A stretch of 6,036 nucleotides of DNA from Acidobacteriota bacterium (GTDB lineage: Bacteria > Acidobacteriota > Terriglobia > Bryobacterales > Bryobacteraceae): the NCBI GenBank assembly GCA_018268875.1, contig JAFDVT010000209.1, positions 1 to 6,036 of the forward strand, given 5' to 3'. Under the pieces are notes generated by a model. It saw only the letters and a program-made list of their open reading frames with translations, was not told where the DNA came from and ran no database searches. How positions within the stretch are numbered: the first letter of the stretch is position 1; every line of letters begins with the position of its first letter. Below are positions 4,295-6,036 of the stretch, one piece after another. Position numbers and translations under genes: made by a program.

Positions 4295-6036
4295 ATGACG
4301 TCCTTCGAAGCCGAACTGCACGAACAAAGACTCAAAAACCCGCGCCTGCTCAGCGACGACACCACCTTCGCCTCCGGCAAGATCGCCTTTTTCCAGTACC
4401 TCTCGGTCGGCGTCGTTGTCTTCCTGATCATCACGTTTTGGGATCTGCAGATCCGCAACCCCGAGTTCTATTCCGAGCGCGCGGAACGCAACCGCATCCG
4501 TTCCGTGCCGATCCCCGCCGCCCGCGGCAAGATCTACGACCGCGACGGCCGCATCATCGTCGACAACCATTCGTCCTTCCGCGTCCGCCTCCATCGCGAA
4601 AACCTCAAGATGGAGCATTTGAAGACCATCGCCGACGGCTTGAACCTCGACTACGAAGAACTCTACGCCAAGGTCAAGCGCTTCACCTCGCGCCCCAAGT
4701 ACGAAGCGATCATGCTCAAGCAGGATCTGACGCCGGGCGAAGTGGCTTTTGTCGATTCCCACCGCGGCGACAACATGCTGCCGGAACTCGAACTGATCCA
4801 CGGTCAGCAGCGCCTGTACCCCAAGGGCGGCCTGGTCGCGCACGTCATCGGCTACGTCGGCGAAGTCACGGAAACGGAATTGAACACGCCCGAGTTCGCC
4901 AAGTACACGCAAGGCGACATCATCGGCAAAACCGGCGTCGAACGCGAATACAACGATTCGCTGATGGGCATCGACGGCCAGCAGCAATGGGTGGTCGACA
5001 ACATGGGCTACCTTCGCTACCCGGTGAAGGATCTGAAGGACGCCAGCCCCGGCAAGAGCCTGCAACTCACCATCGACCTCGACCTGCAGATGGTCGCCGA
5101 ACTCGCCATGGAAGGCCGCCGTGGAGCGGTGGTCGCGCTGGACCCGCGTAGCGGCGAAGTGCTCGCTATGGTCAGCCGCCCGGCGTTCGACTTGAATCAG
5201 TTCGCCGGCCGCATCCGCAGCAGTGTCTGGAACGCGATCCTCGAAGATCCGGCCAAGCCCATGCTGAACCGCGCCATCCAGGCCCAGTTCGCGCCTGGCT
5301 CGACGTTTAAGCCGATCTCCGCCATCGCTGGCCTCGAAACCGGCATGATCGACGACAGCGTCCGTGTCCATTGCAGCGGCGGCGCCAGTTACTGGGGCCA
5401 CTACCATCGCTGCCATTCGAAGCACGGCACCGTGTCGCTACACCACGCCATCACGCAGTCCTGCGACAGCTATTTTTATGCCCTCGGCGCCAAAGTCGGC
5501 ATCGAAACCCTCGCCCAGTACGGCGAAATGGCCGGCCTCGGCAAGAAGACCGGTATCGACTTGCCACACGAAAGCCAAGGCCTGATGCCTTCGCCCAAAT
5601 GGAAAATTCGTACCTACCGCCAGAAATGGTTCCCCGGCGAAACGATCTCGGTCGTGATCGGCCAAGGCGCGGTTACGGTGACGCCGCTGCAGTTGGCCAG
5701 CGCCATCGGTGGACTCGCCCTCGGCGGCCAGTGGTACAAACCGCACCTCGTGAAGGACGCCAAGATCCCCGCCCCGCGCACGGCGAACCTGAAGCCGGAA
5801 AACGTCGAAAAGGTAGTCTACGGCATGTATGGCGCGGTGAACGAAGGTGGCACCGCCCGCGCCTCCGCCCTTCCCGGCATCGAATTCTGCGGCAAGACCG
5901 GAACGGCGCAGTTGGCGTCGAAAGCGCTTGTCGAACGCAACAAGCAACTCGGCGAGGAACTCAAAGATAACGCGTGGTTCGTCGGCTTTGCGCCTCGTCA
6001 CGACCCCGAAATCGTCGTCGTCGCCCTGTTTGAAAA
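4295..6036 (+). CDS. mrdA: Penicillin-binding protein 2, elongasome peptidoglycan transpeptidase (3' truncated)
   Basis: PBP2 crosslinks new glycan strands made by RodA during cell elongation. The window holds 580 codons and ends inside the gene; E. coli PBP2 has 633 residues, so only the C-terminal end should be missing. Residues 1-30 are cytoplasmic and about 31-50 form the membrane anchor. The segment AARGKIYDRDG (75-85) opens the pedestal domain, which includes GKTGVEREYN (211-220). The transpeptidase domain runs from about 275. It carries the catalytic S336-T-F-K339, the second motif S389-C390-D391 (the SxD form common in PBP2) and K534-T-G-T537. C360, C373, H377 and C390 could form a metal site. 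ATG at 4295 is chosen from GAGG upstream and the family N-terminus. The gene is 4 bases after mreD and is the fourth gene of the operon. No defect is visible. Confidence 0.96.
   Translation, partial: MTSFEAELHEQRLKNPRLLSDDTTFASGKIAFFQYLSVGVVVFLIITFWDLQIRNPEFYSERAERNRIRSVPIPAARGKIYDRDGRIIVDNHSSFRVRLHRENLKMEHLKTIADGLNLDYEELYAKVKRFTSRPKYEAIMLKQDLTPGEVAFVDSHRGDNMLPELELIHGQQRLYPKGGLVAHVIGYVGEVTETELNTPEFAKYTQGDIIGKTGVEREYNDSLMGIDGQQQWVVDNMGYLRYPVKDLKDASPGKSLQLTIDLDLQMVAELAMEGRRGAVVALDPRSGEVLAMVSRPAFDLNQFAGRIRSSVWNAILEDPAKPMLNRAIQAQFAPGSTFKPISAIAGLETGMIDDSVRVHCSGGASYWGHYHRCHSKHGTVSLHHAITQSCDSYFYALGAKVGIETLAQYGEMAGLGKKTGIDLPHESQGLMPSPKWKIRTYRQKWFPGETISVVIGQGAVTVTPLQLASAIGGLALGGQWYKPHLVKDAKIPAPRTANLKPENVEKVVYGMYGAVNEGGTARASALPGIEFCGKTGTAQLASKALVERNKQLGEELKDNAWFVGFAPRHDPEIVVVALFE

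Noticed and set aside
3583..4458. Long open frame on the - strand (291 codons) antisense to mreD
   Set aside because: It covers the ends of mreC and mrdA as well as all of mreD. Its Glu/Gln/Arg-rich translation looks like the shadow of hydrophobic codons; no independent gene signal.
4438..5151. Second + strand frame (237 codons) inside mrdA, and a similar one at 5371-5970
   Set aside because: Both are Arg/Pro-rich out-of-frame readings of PBP2 codons. The PBP2 frame carries all three catalytic motifs.
4244..5425. Long open frame on the - strand (393 codons) antisense to mrdA and the mreD end
   Set aside because: It lies wholly opposite genes with clear motifs. Its sequence is rich in Asp, Val, Ala, Arg and His without domain pattern, as expected when GC-rich codons with C or G at third positions are read on the other strand.
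1..6036. Search for tRNA, rRNA, CRISPR, insertion sequences or defence genes
   Set aside because: Nothing resembling these was seen. The coding content is that of an ordinary elongasome operon, and I do not claim a new system.

Overview
The window is GC-rich, densely coded bacterial chromosome. Its core is the start of a rod-shape (elongasome) operon on the + strand: mreB (1508-2533), mreC (2541-3710), mreD (3724-4290) and mrdA, encoding penicillin-binding protein 2 (4295 to the window end, cut by it). The gene order is the classical one. Intergenic gaps are only 7, 13 and 4 bases, so co-transcription and translational coupling are likely. A rodA gene would be expected just downstream, but it lies outside the window.

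Left of the operon, on the - strand and divergent from mreB, is a 373-residue YVTN-type beta-propeller protein (266-1387). It has a twin-arginine-like lipoprotein signal. It shares a 120-base intergenic region with mreB that must hold both promoters. Its 3' end overlaps by 26 bases the 3' end of a convergent, 5'-truncated gene of unknown function (1-291).

How the genes work together: MreB forms membrane-bound actin-like filaments. MreC and MreD link these to the periplasmic and membrane synthesis machinery. PBP2 is the transpeptidase that crosslinks the peptidoglycan made by RodA. No functional link of the beta-propeller lipoprotein to this machinery is shown by the sequence; adjacency is the only evidence.

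Taxonomy (inference): a Gram-negative, didermal organism. The GC-rich composition, the MreB wording and a YVTN Tat-type lipoprotein suggest Acidobacteriota, perhaps the Solibacter/Bryobacter side, but this was not tested against any database.

I see no mobile element, CRISPR array, RNA gene or evident new system. The points most worth a second look are a predicted Cys3His metal site in PBP2, Gln in place of the usual catalytic Glu in MreB, an unusually spaced ribosome-binding site before mreB, and a six-codon reading frame that exactly bridges the mreC stop and the mreD start.
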